A stretch of 44,671 nucleotides of DNA, from assembly GCA_017933995.1 (NCBI GenBank), contig JAGBKI010000025.1:1-44671 (forward strand), written 5' to 3'. Made by a program: the position numbers and the translations under genes. The notes beneath the pieces are model-generated. The model was not told the origin of the DNA and searched no databases. It saw only the letters and a list, made by a program, of their open reading frames with translations. Position 1 is the stretch's first letter. Every line of letters starts with the position of its first letter. The DNA comes from Bacteroidaceae bacterium. GTDB lineage: Bacteria > Bacteroidota > Bacteroidia > Bacteroidales > Bacteroidaceae. Of the stretch, positions 15,784 to 24,971 are shown piece by piece.

Positions 15784-15875
15784 TGTTATGGGCTTTATGG
15801 GGGAACTGGGCTTTATGGGCGTCTGCCGGACGGATTTAACCTCTTAAACTTCTTAAACCTTATTAAACCTCGTAA
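15784..15875 (-). repeat. Two short repeat types in the leader of the protease gene
   Basis: On the coding (minus) strand, AGGTTTAAT-AAGGTTTAAG-AAGTTTAAG-AGGTTAAAT-type units (about 9-10 bp, 15834-15872) are followed by two copies of a CCCATAAAGCCCA-type unit near the ATG. This is another gene leader made of low-copy short repeats. No gene or clear promoter lies in the spacer. Confidence 0.55.
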
Positions 15876-17366
15876 CTACTCTCCCAGCACCTTCTTCACT
15901 TCCGCAATCAGGCCGGCGGGCGATTGGAAGCCGACCACCGTGCCCTTGACCTGGCCGTCGGCGTCGAGGATGACCATTGTGGGATAGGCGGACACGCCCC
16001 AGCGCTTGGCCAGTTCGATGCCCTCGCCCTTCTCCATGTCAATCTGCACGCTGACAAAGCGCGGGTTGAAGTAGGCGCCCACCTCGGCGTTGGGGAACGT
16101 CTGGCGCGCCAGCATCTTGCACGGGCCGCACCACGTCGTGTAGCAGTCCACGAAGACCATCTTGCCCTCTTTGCGGGCCTGCGCCAGGAGTTCGTCGAGC
16201 GAGCCGGTGGAGAACTGTATGCCCTCGGCGGCTGCGGCGGGACGCTCCAGCTGGTCGGCAATGTCCTGGTAGGCGCGCCCGTAACTGCTGCGCACAGCCT
16301 TGTAAGCCTGCTCGCGCTCGCGGTAGTAGTCGATGAGGGCGCGGCGCTCCTGCTCGGTGGGTTCCTCGAACTTCAGGGAAATCTCCACCATCGTGCGCAA
16401 CTGGATGTCGTCAATCTGCGGCAGCAGGCGCAGCACCTCCTCGTAGTGGTGGGGGCGGTAGGCACGCACGATGGCATAGAACGTATAGGCCGAAAGCGTG
16501 TCGGGCAGGCCGTCGCGCTGCATGGCCACGAACACGTCGGTCAGCGCCGAGGGGTTGAAAGGCTCGGTGTCGATCATCATCGTGTAGAGTTTCGACACGT
16601 ACATCTGGTTGAGCAGCGTGTTCACCTCCTCGGCGCCTACGGACTTCTCGAACTTGGCGCGGTTGTCCACCATAAAGCGGCACATCTCGCTGTCGAGGCC
16701 CTGGCTGGCGCGCTGCTTGACGATGAACCAGTTTTCCTTCTTCACATAGTCGGCGGGCGTGAGTTGGTCGAAGTACTGGGGCAGCACAAGCTTATAGAGG
16801 CTGTCCTCGCCCGCGTCGTAGAGGGCGGTGACGTAGGCGCCGAGCAGTTTCTTGGAGCGGTCGCCGCCCAGATAGGCCGCCGTCGTGCCGCGCAGCGACG
16901 TCTTGGGGCTGAGGGCCGCCGAGACTTTCTCCTGGAAAGTGGGCAGGGGCGCGCCGCCCACGATGCGGTGGATGACCTCACCCTGGCTGTCGAGCACCAG
17001 GTAGTGGGCGAACGACGTGATGCCGTAGCGCTCGGCTATGTAGCGGTTCTCGCGCTGCGTCACGTCGATGAACAGGCACACGAAGTTCTTGTCCATCCAA
17101 CGGCAGAAGGCGTCGTCACTGAACACCTGGCCGTTCATGCCGTGGCAGGGGCGGGCGAAGTCGGCGAAGGCGTTGAAGAAGATGGGCTTCTTCGACTTGC
17201 GCGACTGCACGAGGGCTTGCTCAAGCGTGTAGACGTAGTTCATCTTGACCAACGCGGCCAGCGAATCGCCGTCGGCGTAGGTGCTGGGGCCCTGCTGGGC
17301 GCGCAGCGAGGGCGTGGCGGAAAGGAAGAAAAGCGCACAGAGCGCGGCTGAAAGTGTACGTTTCAT
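15876..17366 (-). CDS. Periplasmic protein with two thioredoxin-like domains
   Basis: 496 residues from the ATG at 17366, which begins a signal peptide (MKRTLSAALCALFFLSATPSLRAQ). The first thioredoxin-like domain (about residues 45-160) has a degenerate site, ARPCHGMN, with one cysteine. A helical middle region (about 180-370) resembles the linker of Bacteroidetes thioredoxin-family proteins. The C-terminal thioredoxin domain (about 385-496) has the canonical WCGPCKM and the cis-proline in SAYPTMVI. The N-terminal half may bind substrate while the C-terminal half does redox work, probably disulfide reduction or isomerisation in the periplasm. It is transcribed from a promoter at 17448-17455 and followed by the protease gene. 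Confidence 0.87.
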   Translation of the reverse strand: MKRTLSAALCALFFLSATPSLRAQQGPSTYADGDSLAALVKMNYVYTLEQALVQSRKSKKPIFFNAFADFARPCHGMNGQVFSDDAFCRWMDKNFVCLFIDVTQRENRYIAERYGITSFAHYLVLDSQGEVIHRIVGGAPLPTFQEKVSAALSPKTSLRGTTAAYLGGDRSKKLLGAYVTALYDAGEDSLYKLVLPQYFDQLTPADYVKKENWFIVKQRASQGLDSEMCRFMVDNRAKFEKSVGAEEVNTLLNQMYVSKLYTMMIDTEPFNPSALTDVFVAMQRDGLPDTLSAYTFYAIVRAYRPHHYEEVLRLLPQIDDIQLRTMVEISLKFEEPTEQERRALIDYYREREQAYKAVRSSYGRAYQDIADQLERPAAAAEGIQFSTGSLDELLAQARKEGKMVFVDCYTTWCGPCKMLARQTFPNAEVGAYFNPRFVSVQIDMEKGEGIELAKRWGVSAYPTMVILDADGQVKGTVVGFQSPAGLIAEVKKVLGE

Positions 17367-17447
17367 AGGGATGTCTTGTTGTTTCCTAAGTGTTTTTGCA
17401 GGCCGCATCGGAGCGGCCACGTGCGGCTGCCGAAATAAGGCAGCGGG

Positions 17448-17455
17448 CAAAAGTA
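17448..17455 (-). promoter_or_regulatory. Promoter -7 box of the thioredoxin-like gene
   Basis: Minus-strand TACTTTTG, 81 bp before the ATG and immediately downstream of the T-run that ends the CotH gene's terminator. Confidence 0.55.
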
Positions 17456-17500
17456 CAAAAAAATCGCAAGGCCGGAAGCGCGCCACGCCCCGGCCTTGCG
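17456..17500 (-). terminator. Terminator of the CotH/dockerin gene
   Basis: Perfect 11-bp stem CGCAAGGCCGG (17465-17475) with CCGGCCTTGCG (17490-17500). On the minus strand it is followed by a T7 run (17457-17463). It lies 35 bp past the stop at 17535. Confidence 0.85.
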
Positions 17501-17534
17501 GTTTTATGCTTTTTTAAGCAGCGGTATATCAGGT

Positions 17535-20500
17535 TTACTTTACAATCACCTTGCGTCCGTTCACGATGTAGACGCCTCCGCTGACGGGCTTGGCCACGCG
17601 GCGGCCTTGCAGGTCGTAGACGGCGGAGCCGCCTGCCGTGGTGCCGTCGGCGTTCAGCCTTGCCACGCGGGTGGTCTCGTCGTCGAGGTAGAAGCGGACG
17701 GAGATGCCCGTGAGGCGGTTGTCGTCGGTTTCGTTGTCGACGAGCATGGCGTTGGTGATGCTGGCGATGCGCTTGGCCTCGTCCATAGCCTCGTCGGCGA
17801 TGACCGAGAGGGTGAAGGCGAGGGCGGCCTGGGGCATGGCGTTGCCCGTGGAGGAGTAGACGCTGACGCGCCAGTGGCGTTCGTCGAGGCGCGCCAGGCT
17901 GTGGCTGTAGCCCATCAGTTCGTCGGGCAGCGTGATGCCGGTGAGCTGCATACCCTCGGGCAGCGTCACGTCGAACTGCACGCCGCTGTAGTCGCCCTCA
18001 AGCACATTGAGCGTCAAAGGCATCTGCGCCTCTTCGCCCACTGTGCCCACGAACGACGTGGCTGAGAACTGGCCGTCGGCCACGGGCAAGTGGAGCTGGC
18101 GCAACTGCGTGTTCTGCTGCTCCATCACAAGGCGCACGATGGCCTGCACGTCGGCCTGCGTCACCTCGCCGTCGCCGTCCACGTCGGCCAGGGCGAGGTC
18201 GATGTGGGCGGGTGCGAAGCCCAAGACATGGCTGAGGGCGCATACAGCGTCGGCGGTGGTGATGTAGCCGTCGCCGTTGGCGTCGCCGAGGAGGTCGTCG
18301 GTGGCGACGGGCGTTTCGTCGTCGAGGTCGTAGGCCGTGAGGTTGCGGAAGATGTAGGCGGCGCGTTTGGCAAGCCACGTCTTGGCGTTGTTGGTCTGCG
18401 TGATGTAGCTGTCGCCGTCGCGCCACTTCGAGTAGTTGTGCACGAACGACGGGTTCACGTAGTCGTAGTAGTCGTCGCAGTATTCGATGAGTTCATCAAG
18501 GCCGCCGTCGTTGATGAAGTGGTACCACAGGGCGTAGTACGCCTTCTGCACCTCGTCGCTGCCGCGCAGCAGCTGGCGGAAGAAGGGGATGCCGGTGCCG
18601 CTGCCCGTGAGGAGGTCGCTCTCGGCGGAGTTGATGAAATACTGATAGGTGCCGTCGTAGCCGTAAGCCCAGTCGAAGTCCCACAGGGGGCCGAAGACGT
18701 AGGGCGACTCGTAGTTGAGCGTGAAGCCGTCCAAGATGTCGTAGGCCAGGGCGTTCTCGTTGTAGAGGAAGATGCTCTTGGGGTGTTTCAGCTCGCCGTT
18801 GCGCGAAAAGTCGGTGACGAACATATAGCGCGCAAAGGCGTCGATGTCGAGCCAGTCGTCGAAGTCGCCACCCCGCACGGCGTAGGTGAAGTCGCTCCAG
18901 TGTTGCAGGATGGCCTGCTTAGTGGCCAAGGCGAGTTCCTTGTCCTCGATGTCGTCAATGTCGGGCTCGTGGATTTTCGTGGCGATGCTGTAGGCGTTGT
19001 TGTTGTCGTAGGTTTCGCCGTAGAGTTGGTACGTGTCGAGTTCGAGCATAAAGGCGGCACTCTCGTCGAGGAGGTCGATGCTGTTGTTGCTGAAGCCTAC
19101 TTTCTCGGTGAAGTTGTAACTGCCCCGGTAGTCGCCGTTGATGTAGAGTTCCACCGGCACAATGTGGTTGGCGCCCGCTGCCTGCACCATGTCGGCCATC
19201 TTCATGGCGATGGCGTTGGTGGTCATCGAGCCGGTCTGCTTGTTGGCCAGCAGCACCCAGCTCTTGCCCTTTTTCAGGTTGAAGAGTTTTTGCTTGGTCT
19301 CGAACTTCAGGCGGTAGGGGTTCTTTGTGCTGCTGGTCTGCCCGCCCCACGAGCTGTTGCCTCGGCCTTTTATCTGCACGGCGGTTGCGGGGAAGTTGGG
19401 GTAGACGCCCGCACCGTCGACGCGGATGGTGGCGTTGAGGTACGTCTCGTGGGCGATGTCGGTCAGGGATGCGCCACCGTCGAGCGTGATGTAGACGGCG
19501 GGAACGTTGTACTCGCCGGTGGGGTGGTCGGTGAGCCAGTCGACGTGGACGGTATACTCACGCCCGAACGGATGCCAGGCGCCCGACTCGGCGGGAACGA
19601 GCACGACGGGCGCGTCGGGGTTGCTGATGTCGGAAATCTCGCCGCCAGCGGGCGCGTAGACCTGGTGGTCGGGCGAGCATACCATATATATAATGTCGCG
19701 GTCGAAGCGCTGGCGCGTCACCTTGCTCTGCTGCCGCACGCCGTCCACATAGACCGTGGCGGCGGGGTCGCTGGTGGTGAACGAGGCCGTGAGGCGCTTG
19801 CCGATGGCGCTGCCCACCTCAAGGTTGATGACCTCGGGCAGCACCATACCCACACCGATGATGGGTTCATCAATGGCCACGACGTCGGCGGGCAACTGGT
19901 CGTTGTACTTGTTGTTGAACTTGTAGGTCACGAAGCGCGGCAGGCTTGCGGGCGTTTCGTTGGAGAGGCTCACGATGTCGTCCTCGGGATAGTTGAACGC
20001 TTCGCCGGCAGTGGTGCGGACGGTGAAACTGCCCTCGGGCTGGCGCAGCGTATCGGCCACGAGCGAGACGGGGAAGACGTCAATCTGGCCGCTGCGGAGC
20101 GTGACGAAGAGTTTTTCGCCCGTGAGCAACGGCGCGCCCGAGGCGTCGTAGACCGTCACGCTGCACGTGGCCTGAACGCCAGAGCCGTCCTTGGCGCGGG
20201 CAGTGATGGTGGTCGTGCCCTCGGAGACAGCCGTCACGGTGCCGTCGGTCGTGACCGTGGCCACGCCCGTGTTGCTGCTCGACCAGGCGAGATCGGTCTT
20301 GGTGGCGTCGTCGGGGCTGATGGTGGCGGGCAGTTTGTAGGTATCGCCTGCGGGAATTTTCAGCGCCGTGCTGCCCAACGTGATGTCGCTCACCAGGACG
20401 CGCGCGGCTGTAACCTCGACCAGTTCGAACTGGCAACCGGGGTCGCTGATCTCGGTATAGTTGATGATGGTGGAGCCTGCGGCCTGCTGCGGAGCGGCGC

Positions 20501-21443
20501 AGAGGTAGACGGACGTGTAGTAATAGTAACTGTTCTCGTCGCGCTTGAAGGCGTAGACACCGCCGCCGCGCTCCACCGCCTCATAATAGACGGGCGTGTC
20601 GGAGAAGACGCTGTAGGTGGAATAGCCCGCAGCGTTGCCCAGATATTGCTCGCGCCCCACGTTGTAGAAACAGTAAAGGCCGTCGCTGTTGCGCGTCACC
20701 GTCCACTGCGCGTTGGGGTCGGTCTCGTCCACGTCGGCATAGTACAGTTCGGTGGCCACGCTGCGTGACTTCGAGGTCACACCGGCCACGACGGGAGCCG
20801 TTTCGGAAACGTCGGGGTTGTAGACAATGTAGCCGAACTCCTGCGTGTTGTGCAGCAGGTAGGTTTTCGACGCGTCCCACAGCCCGCCGTCCGAGGGTTC
20901 CGTGCCGCCGCCCGTGCCGTCGTCGTACTTCACCTCGTTGCCGTCCTCGTCATAGACGTGGAAATAGCCGTTGGCGCTGAAGTAACTGCTTTGGTACGTG
21001 CCCATCAGGTTCGTGCCAGTGCGCAGGTTGAAGTAGTAGCCGGTTTCCTCGGCGTTCTGGATGACCATATTGCCGCCCGACTGCACGAAGTTCCAGCGCG
21101 CGTAGCCGTCGATGGCCTCGTCGGTGAACGTGAGGTACTTGCAGTTGGTCTCATACGTGTCCACCCACGCCAGGTAGCGGCCGGTGACGGCGTTGCGTAT
21201 GGTGTAGGCGTCGCCGTCGGCCTCAAGGTACCAATAGCCGTCGGCGGCCACGGTGTAGTAGTCACGGACGTAGTAGATTTCATAGTCCACGCCGTGGTAA
21301 CTGCCGGGGGCGACGTAGCCCGTGGCGTAGTCGCACGAAATGTAGTAGCGCTTCCCGCTCTCGAAGTTGTAGCCGGGCGTGGCGGCCACAGCGGAGAGCA
21401 GCGCAGCGATTGACAAGGTTAGCGAAAGCAGAATTCTTTTCAT
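17535..21443 (-). CDS. Large secreted CotH-domain protein with Ig-like, dockerin-like and C-terminal sorting domains
   Basis: 1302 residues from the ATG at 21443, chosen for its signal peptide (MKRILLSLTLSIAALLSAVAA). The N-terminal ~330 residues are Tyr-rich and lectin-like. A BIG_2-type Ig domain follows (about 347-431; TVTAVSEGTTTITA). The CotH kinase-like domain spans about 640-1030, with IKGRGNSSW, NPYRLKF, YNFTEKVG and GPLWDFDWAYGYDG. A dockerin-like pair of Ca-binding loops lies at about 1048-1105 (DANGDGYITTADA, DVDGDGEVTQADV). A cohesin-like beta domain follows, and the tail (YDLQGRRV...GGVYIVNGRKVIVK) resembles type IX secretion sorting signals. It is likely a surface protein. The CotH domain is a spore-coat kinase fold in Bacillus, but its role in Bacteroidetes is unknown. 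TATATATA (19685-19692) lies within the gene. Confidence 0.88.
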   Translation of the reverse strand: MKRILLSLTLSIAALLSAVAATPGYNFESGKRYYISCDYATGYVAPGSYHGVDYEIYYVRDYYTVAADGYWYLEADGDAYTIRNAVTGRYLAWVDTYETNCKYLTFTDEAIDGYARWNFVQSGGNMVIQNAEETGYYFNLRTGTNLMGTYQSSYFSANGYFHVYDEDGNEVKYDDGTGGGTEPSDGGLWDASKTYLLHNTQEFGYIVYNPDVSETAPVVAGVTSKSRSVATELYYADVDETDPNAQWTVTRNSDGLYCFYNVGREQYLGNAAGYSTYSVFSDTPVYYEAVERGGGVYAFKRDENSYYYYTSVYLCAAPQQAAGSTIINYTEISDPGCQFELVEVTAARVLVSDITLGSTALKIPAGDTYKLPATISPDDATKTDLAWSSSNTGVATVTTDGTVTAVSEGTTTITARAKDGSGVQATCSVTVYDASGAPLLTGEKLFVTLRSGQIDVFPVSLVADTLRQPEGSFTVRTTAGEAFNYPEDDIVSLSNETPASLPRFVTYKFNNKYNDQLPADVVAIDEPIIGVGMVLPEVINLEVGSAIGKRLTASFTTSDPAATVYVDGVRQQSKVTRQRFDRDIIYMVCSPDHQVYAPAGGEISDISNPDAPVVLVPAESGAWHPFGREYTVHVDWLTDHPTGEYNVPAVYITLDGGASLTDIAHETYLNATIRVDGAGVYPNFPATAVQIKGRGNSSWGGQTSSTKNPYRLKFETKQKLFNLKKGKSWVLLANKQTGSMTTNAIAMKMADMVQAAGANHIVPVELYINGDYRGSYNFTEKVGFSNNSIDLLDESAAFMLELDTYQLYGETYDNNNAYSIATKIHEPDIDDIEDKELALATKQAILQHWSDFTYAVRGGDFDDWLDIDAFARYMFVTDFSRNGELKHPKSIFLYNENALAYDILDGFTLNYESPYVFGPLWDFDWAYGYDGTYQYFINSAESDLLTGSGTGIPFFRQLLRGSDEVQKAYYALWYHFINDGGLDELIEYCDDYYDYVNPSFVHNYSKWRDGDSYITQTNNAKTWLAKRAAYIFRNLTAYDLDDETPVATDDLLGDANGDGYITTADAVCALSHVLGFAPAHIDLALADVDGDGEVTQADVQAIVRLVMEQQNTQLRQLHLPVADGQFSATSFVGTVGEEAQMPLTLNVLEGDYSGVQFDVTLPEGMQLTGITLPDELMGYSHSLARLDERHWRVSVYSSTGNAMPQAALAFTLSVIADEAMDEAKRIASITNAMLVDNETDDNRLTGISVRFYLDDETTRVARLNADGTTAGGSAVYDLQGRRVAKPVSGGVYIVNGRKVIVK

Positions 21444-21532
21444 AGCGCGTAGTATTGCTTCTGAAATGTTATTTCCCAATTAAACGCGCCGCCGCGTGGA
21501 CATGCATCACGACAGGGCGGCGCAAATTTACG

Positions 21533-21540
21533 CAAGAATT
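21533..21540 (-). promoter_or_regulatory. Promoter -7 box of the CotH/dockerin gene
   Basis: Minus-strand TAAATTTG, an exact TAnnTTTG match, 90 bp upstream of the ATG. The -33 region offers GTTG with a 17-nt spacer. Confidence 0.55.
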
Positions 21541-21678
21541 TGACACAGACGCGATGCAACCGTTTCTTTTTCAACCCACTTGGCAAAAAGTGACAACGAA
21601 ATGGCCGTTTGAACCGCCCACAGTCCAGCTTTTGCCAGAAAAGCATGGTAACAGACGGCTTGCAAAGCAGTTTTTGCT

Positions 21679-21686
21679 TACTTTTG
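21679..21686 (+). promoter_or_regulatory. Promoter -7 box of hflX
   Basis: TACTTTTG followed by C matches TAnnTTTG, with a TTGC about 15 nt before it. The leader would be about 90 nt. The 21444-21784 gap holds the two divergent promoters and no gene. Confidence 0.5.
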
Positions 21687-21764
21687 CCCAAAACGAAAAG
21701 CAGAAGAACAAGGCGCAGTACAAACAAAACGCATTTGAAATCTTTTTCACCCCCTCACAGCACG

Positions 21765-21787
21765 ACTCCGTATTATATATATATATG
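21765..21787 (+). promoter_or_regulatory. AT-island motif fused to the hflX start codon
   Basis: ACTCCG (21765-21770) followed by an alternating TA run (21771-21785) whose last bases form the ATG of hflX (21785-21787). Apart from four extra bases in the TA run it is identical to the motif at the DPP-IV start codon (3702-3720). Confidence 0.7.
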
Positions 21788-23053
21788 AAAGCCCAAAACA
21801 TCAACACAGCCCCCCGCGCCGAACGCTGCGTGCTCGTGGCCCTCACCACGAAGCGCCAGGACGAGCGCAAGACGGAGGAATACCTTGACGAACTCGAATT
21901 TCTGGCACGCACGGCGGGCGCTGAGTGCCTGGCGCGCTTCATGCAGAAGGCCGACGGCCCCAGCGCCGTGACCTACGTGGGCACAGGCAAGTTGCAGGAG
22001 ATACGCGACTACATAGCCGCCCGCGAAGACGGCGACGAGGCCGTGGACCTGGCCATCTTCGACGACGAACTGACGGCCAAGCAACTGCAGAACATCGAGA
22101 AAGCCCTACAGGTGCGCGTGCTGGACCGCACGTCGCTCATCCTCGACATCTTCGCGATGCGCGCCCGCACGGCCAGCGCCAAGACGCAGGTGGAACTGGC
22201 GCAGAACCAGTACCTGCTGCCGCGCCTGCGCCGCATGTGGACGCACCTGGAACGCCAGGGCGGTGGCTCGGGCGGCGGGGGCGGCAAAGGCATGGTGGGG
22301 CTGCGCGGGCCGGGCGAGACGCAGCTCGAAATGGACCGCCGCATCATCCTCTCGCGCATGGCGCTGCTCAAGAAACGCCTGGCCGAAATCGACAAGCAGA
22401 AGACCACGCAGCGGCAGGGGCGAGGCCGGCTCATTCGCGTGGCCCTCGTGGGATACACCAACGTGGGCAAGAGCACGCTCATCAACCTGCTGTCGGGCAG
22501 CGACGTCTTCGCCGAGAACAAACTCTTCGCCACGCTCGACACAACCGTGCGCAAAATCATCGTGCAGAACCTGCCCTTCCTACTGAGCGACACGGTGGGC
22601 TTCATCCGCAAACTGCCCACCGAACTGGTCAGTTCCTTCAAGAGCACGCTCGACGAGGTGCGCGAGGCCGACCTGCTGCTGCACGTCGTCGATGTGTCGC
22701 ACCCCGACTTCGAGGAGCAGATTGACGTCGTGACGCGCACGCTCTCCGACCTGGGCTGTGCCGAAAGCCCCGTCATCACCATCTTCAACAAGATTGATGC
22801 CTACCGCTGGACGGAAAAGGAACCCGACGACCTCACACCGCCCGGGCGCGAGAACGTCTCGCTCTCCGACCTGCGCCGCACGTGGATGGCGCGCCTGGGC
22901 GACGACACCATATTTATAAGTGCGCGCGAGCGCACGGGCCTCGAAGACCTGCGCGCCATGCTCTACCGCCGCGTGCGCGAACTCCACGTACAGAAATACC
23001 CCTACAACGACTTCCTCTTCACCCAGTACGACGAGGCGGGAAATGCGTATTAG
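21785..23053 (+). CDS. hflX: Ribosome-associated GTPase HflX
   Basis: 422 residues from the ATG at 21785. The in-frame upstream extension has no family similarity and spans the promoter. The N-terminal HflX domain (about 10-190) contains YVGTGKLQEI and the glycine-rich loop before GPGETQLEMDRR. The G domain (about 215-375) has GYTNVGKST (G1), DTVGFIRKLP (G3) and FNKID (G4). HflX splits stalled 70S ribosomes after heat or antibiotic stress. It is transcribed alone or with the following glycosidase gene, 74 bp downstream. Confidence 0.96.
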   Translation: MKAQNINTAPRAERCVLVALTTKRQDERKTEEYLDELEFLARTAGAECLARFMQKADGPSAVTYVGTGKLQEIRDYIAAREDGDEAVDLAIFDDELTAKQLQNIEKALQVRVLDRTSLILDIFAMRARTASAKTQVELAQNQYLLPRLRRMWTHLERQGGGSGGGGGKGMVGLRGPGETQLEMDRRIILSRMALLKKRLAEIDKQKTTQRQGRGRLIRVALVGYTNVGKSTLINLLSGSDVFAENKLFATLDTTVRKIIVQNLPFLLSDTVGFIRKLPTELVSSFKSTLDEVREADLLLHVVDVSHPDFEEQIDVVTRTLSDLGCAESPVITIFNKIDAYRWTEKEPDDLTPPGRENVSLSDLRRTWMARLGDDTIFISARERTGLEDLRAMLYRRVRELHVQKYPYNDFLFTQYDEAGNAY

Positions 23054-23127
23054 ATAAGAATAAGGTTAGAGCGAAAAGTGTAGTTACGCCTTACCGTGGT
23101 TTTGACCCTTCGAAATCCTTTCTCCAC

Positions 23128-24873
23128 ATGTCCCGTTACATTTTATCCATTCTTACATTCCTTTTTCCCCTCTTTGCTTCCGCCCAGCCAGGCATCACAA
23201 CAGCTTACGACGAACCTGCCGACAACTACGCCTACGACCGTTCGGGCTGGGCGCGGGTAAATGACGGCCTGAACCTCACATGGACCACGCGCGACGAGCA
23301 CGCCCTGAAGTACGAAGCACCCGCCGCCCCGCTGGTGCGCGACACCACCGTGCGCGCCTGGCGCGGCGAGCGCATCGGTGTGGAGGCGCTTCTCTACACA
23401 ACTAAACCTATGCAGCCGCTGCGCGTGAGCCTCGGCACGTTGGCGGGGCCGGACGGCGGACGCCTCTCTGCGGAATGTGGGCAGGCGCGCTTCGTGCGCT
23501 ATGTCCTCAGCGACGAGAAAGAGGGCTGCGGTGCCAACCCGCGCACGTCGACCACGCGGTTGCGCCCCGACGTCATCGACCGCGACGAGCCGCTGTCGAT
23601 TGAGGCCAACTCCGTGCGCCCCGCGTGGGTCACGGTCGAGGTGCCGCGCGATGCCGCGCCCGGACGCTACACCGCCCCGCTCCTCGTCAGCGACGCCGCC
23701 ACGGGGCGTGCGCTCGCCGCCATCGTGCTGCGCGTGGAGGTGCTGGGACACACGCTGCCCGCCTCCGCCGACTACGCCTTCCGCCTCGACTACTGGCAGC
23801 AGCCGTTCAGCGTGGCGCGCTACTACGGCCTTGAGCCGTGGAGCCAGGAGCACTTCGACGCCCTGCGCCCCTTTATGGAGATGCTGCGCCGCGCGGGACA
23901 GCGGTGCGTCACGGCCACCCTCTTCTACGAGCCGTGGGGCGAGCAGAGCAACGACCCGCATGGTGCGATGGTGAAAACCGTCCGTCTCAGCGACGGCTCG
24001 TGGCAGTACGACTACACGGTCTTCGACCGCTGGGTGGAGTTCGCGGCGGGGTGTGGCATCACGGGCGAAATCAACTGCTACTCGATGATTCCCTGGAACA
24101 AGACGTTCCGCTACTACGATGAAGCCCTGCGCCGCGACACGGATTTGGTCTGCGAGGTGGGAAGCCCCGAGTACGAAGCGTTGTGGACGCCGTTCCTCAA
24201 AGCCTTTGCCAAACACCTCCGCACGAAAGGCTGGTTCGACCGCACGGCCATCGCCATGGACGAGCGCGGGCTGGAGGACATGCTGCGCGCCTACGACTTG
24301 TTGCAGCGCACCGTGCCGGGAATGAAGATGGTGCTGGCCGGCAACCGCCACGAGGAACTCGTCGACAAACTCTCGGACTACAGCATCGCTTCCGGCCAGC
24401 GTTTCACGCCCGAGGAAATCAGCCGCCGCCGTGCGCGCGGCTGGCACAGCACGGCCTATTATTGCTGCTCCGAACCCGCCCCCAACACCCTCACGCACAG
24501 CCTCCCCGCCGAGAACGCCTACTGGCCGCTCTTCTGTTTCGCAAACGGCTTCGACGGCCTCCTGCATTGGTCGTTCATTGACTGGACGGACGACCCGCTG
24601 CGCGACTCGCGCTTCAAACTGTTCCCCGCCGGCGACACCTATCTGGTTTATCCCGGCCCGCGCAGCAGCGTGCGCTACGAACGCCTGCTCGAAGGCATCC
24701 AGGCCGCCGAGAAGGCGCGCATCCTGCGCGAGCGGTACACCGCCGACGGCGACACCGCAGCCTTGCAGCGTCTCGCCGCCGCTCTCGATCCTTTTGCCGA
24801 GGGTGTGCCAAACCCGAAAAAGCCCGTGGCCGAGAGCCTGAATGAGTTGGAAGCGCTCCTCAATAACTACTGA
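23128..24873 (+). CDS. Secreted GH123-like glycosidase (DUF4091)
   Basis: 581 residues from the ATG at 23128, chosen for its signal peptide (MSRYILSILTFLFPLFASAQ). An N-terminal beta-sandwich (about 25-210) is followed by a TIM-barrel-like catalytic domain. The adjacent acidic pair D378-E379 in AIAMDERGLEDM matches the Asp-Glu pair used by GH123 beta-N-acetylgalactosaminidases for substrate-assisted catalysis. The C-terminal segment (FDGLLHWSFIDWTDDP, then YPGPRSSVRYERLLEGIQ) is the usual DUF4091 ending. The probable substrates are GalNAc-containing host glycans, inferred from the family. It would complement the N-acetylhexosamine-kinase-like gene at 223-1305. Confidence 0.82.
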   Translation: MSRYILSILTFLFPLFASAQPGITTAYDEPADNYAYDRSGWARVNDGLNLTWTTRDEHALKYEAPAAPLVRDTTVRAWRGERIGVEALLYTTKPMQPLRVSLGTLAGPDGGRLSAECGQARFVRYVLSDEKEGCGANPRTSTTRLRPDVIDRDEPLSIEANSVRPAWVTVEVPRDAAPGRYTAPLLVSDAATGRALAAIVLRVEVLGHTLPASADYAFRLDYWQQPFSVARYYGLEPWSQEHFDALRPFMEMLRRAGQRCVTATLFYEPWGEQSNDPHGAMVKTVRLSDGSWQYDYTVFDRWVEFAAGCGITGEINCYSMIPWNKTFRYYDEALRRDTDLVCEVGSPEYEALWTPFLKAFAKHLRTKGWFDRTAIAMDERGLEDMLRAYDLLQRTVPGMKMVLAGNRHEELVDKLSDYSIASGQRFTPEEISRRRARGWHSTAYYCCSEPAPNTLTHSLPAENAYWPLFCFANGFDGLLHWSFIDWTDDPLRDSRFKLFPAGDTYLVYPGPRSSVRYERLLEGIQAAEKARILRERYTADGDTAALQRLAAALDPFAEGVPNPKKPVAESLNELEALLNNY

Positions 24874-24893
24874 TAGCGCAGAAGCCCTACTAA

Positions 24894-24928
24894 AACAGGC
24901 AGACGGCGTTTTGCGCTGTCTGCCTGTT
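24894..24928. terminator. Terminator after the GH123-like gene
   Basis: Perfect 11-bp stem AACAGGCAGAC (24894-24904) with GTCTGCCTGTT (24918-24928), with extra GCG/CGC pairing in the loop. It is followed by CCTTTGTTTT on the plus strand. It lies between convergent genes. Confidence 0.75.
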
Positions 24929-24971
24929 CCTTTGTTTTCAACGGGAAAACTATAACGATCCGTTTGCGTGC

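Noticed and set aside
18090-20768. 892-codon open frame opposite the CotH/dockerin gene
   Set aside because: Antisense shadow. The real protein on the minus strand has a signal peptide, recognisable domains and a sorting tail.
21455-21784. 110-residue N-terminal extension of HflX
   Set aside because: It spans the candidate promoter. HflX similarity and normal length (422 residues) begin at the ATG at 21785.
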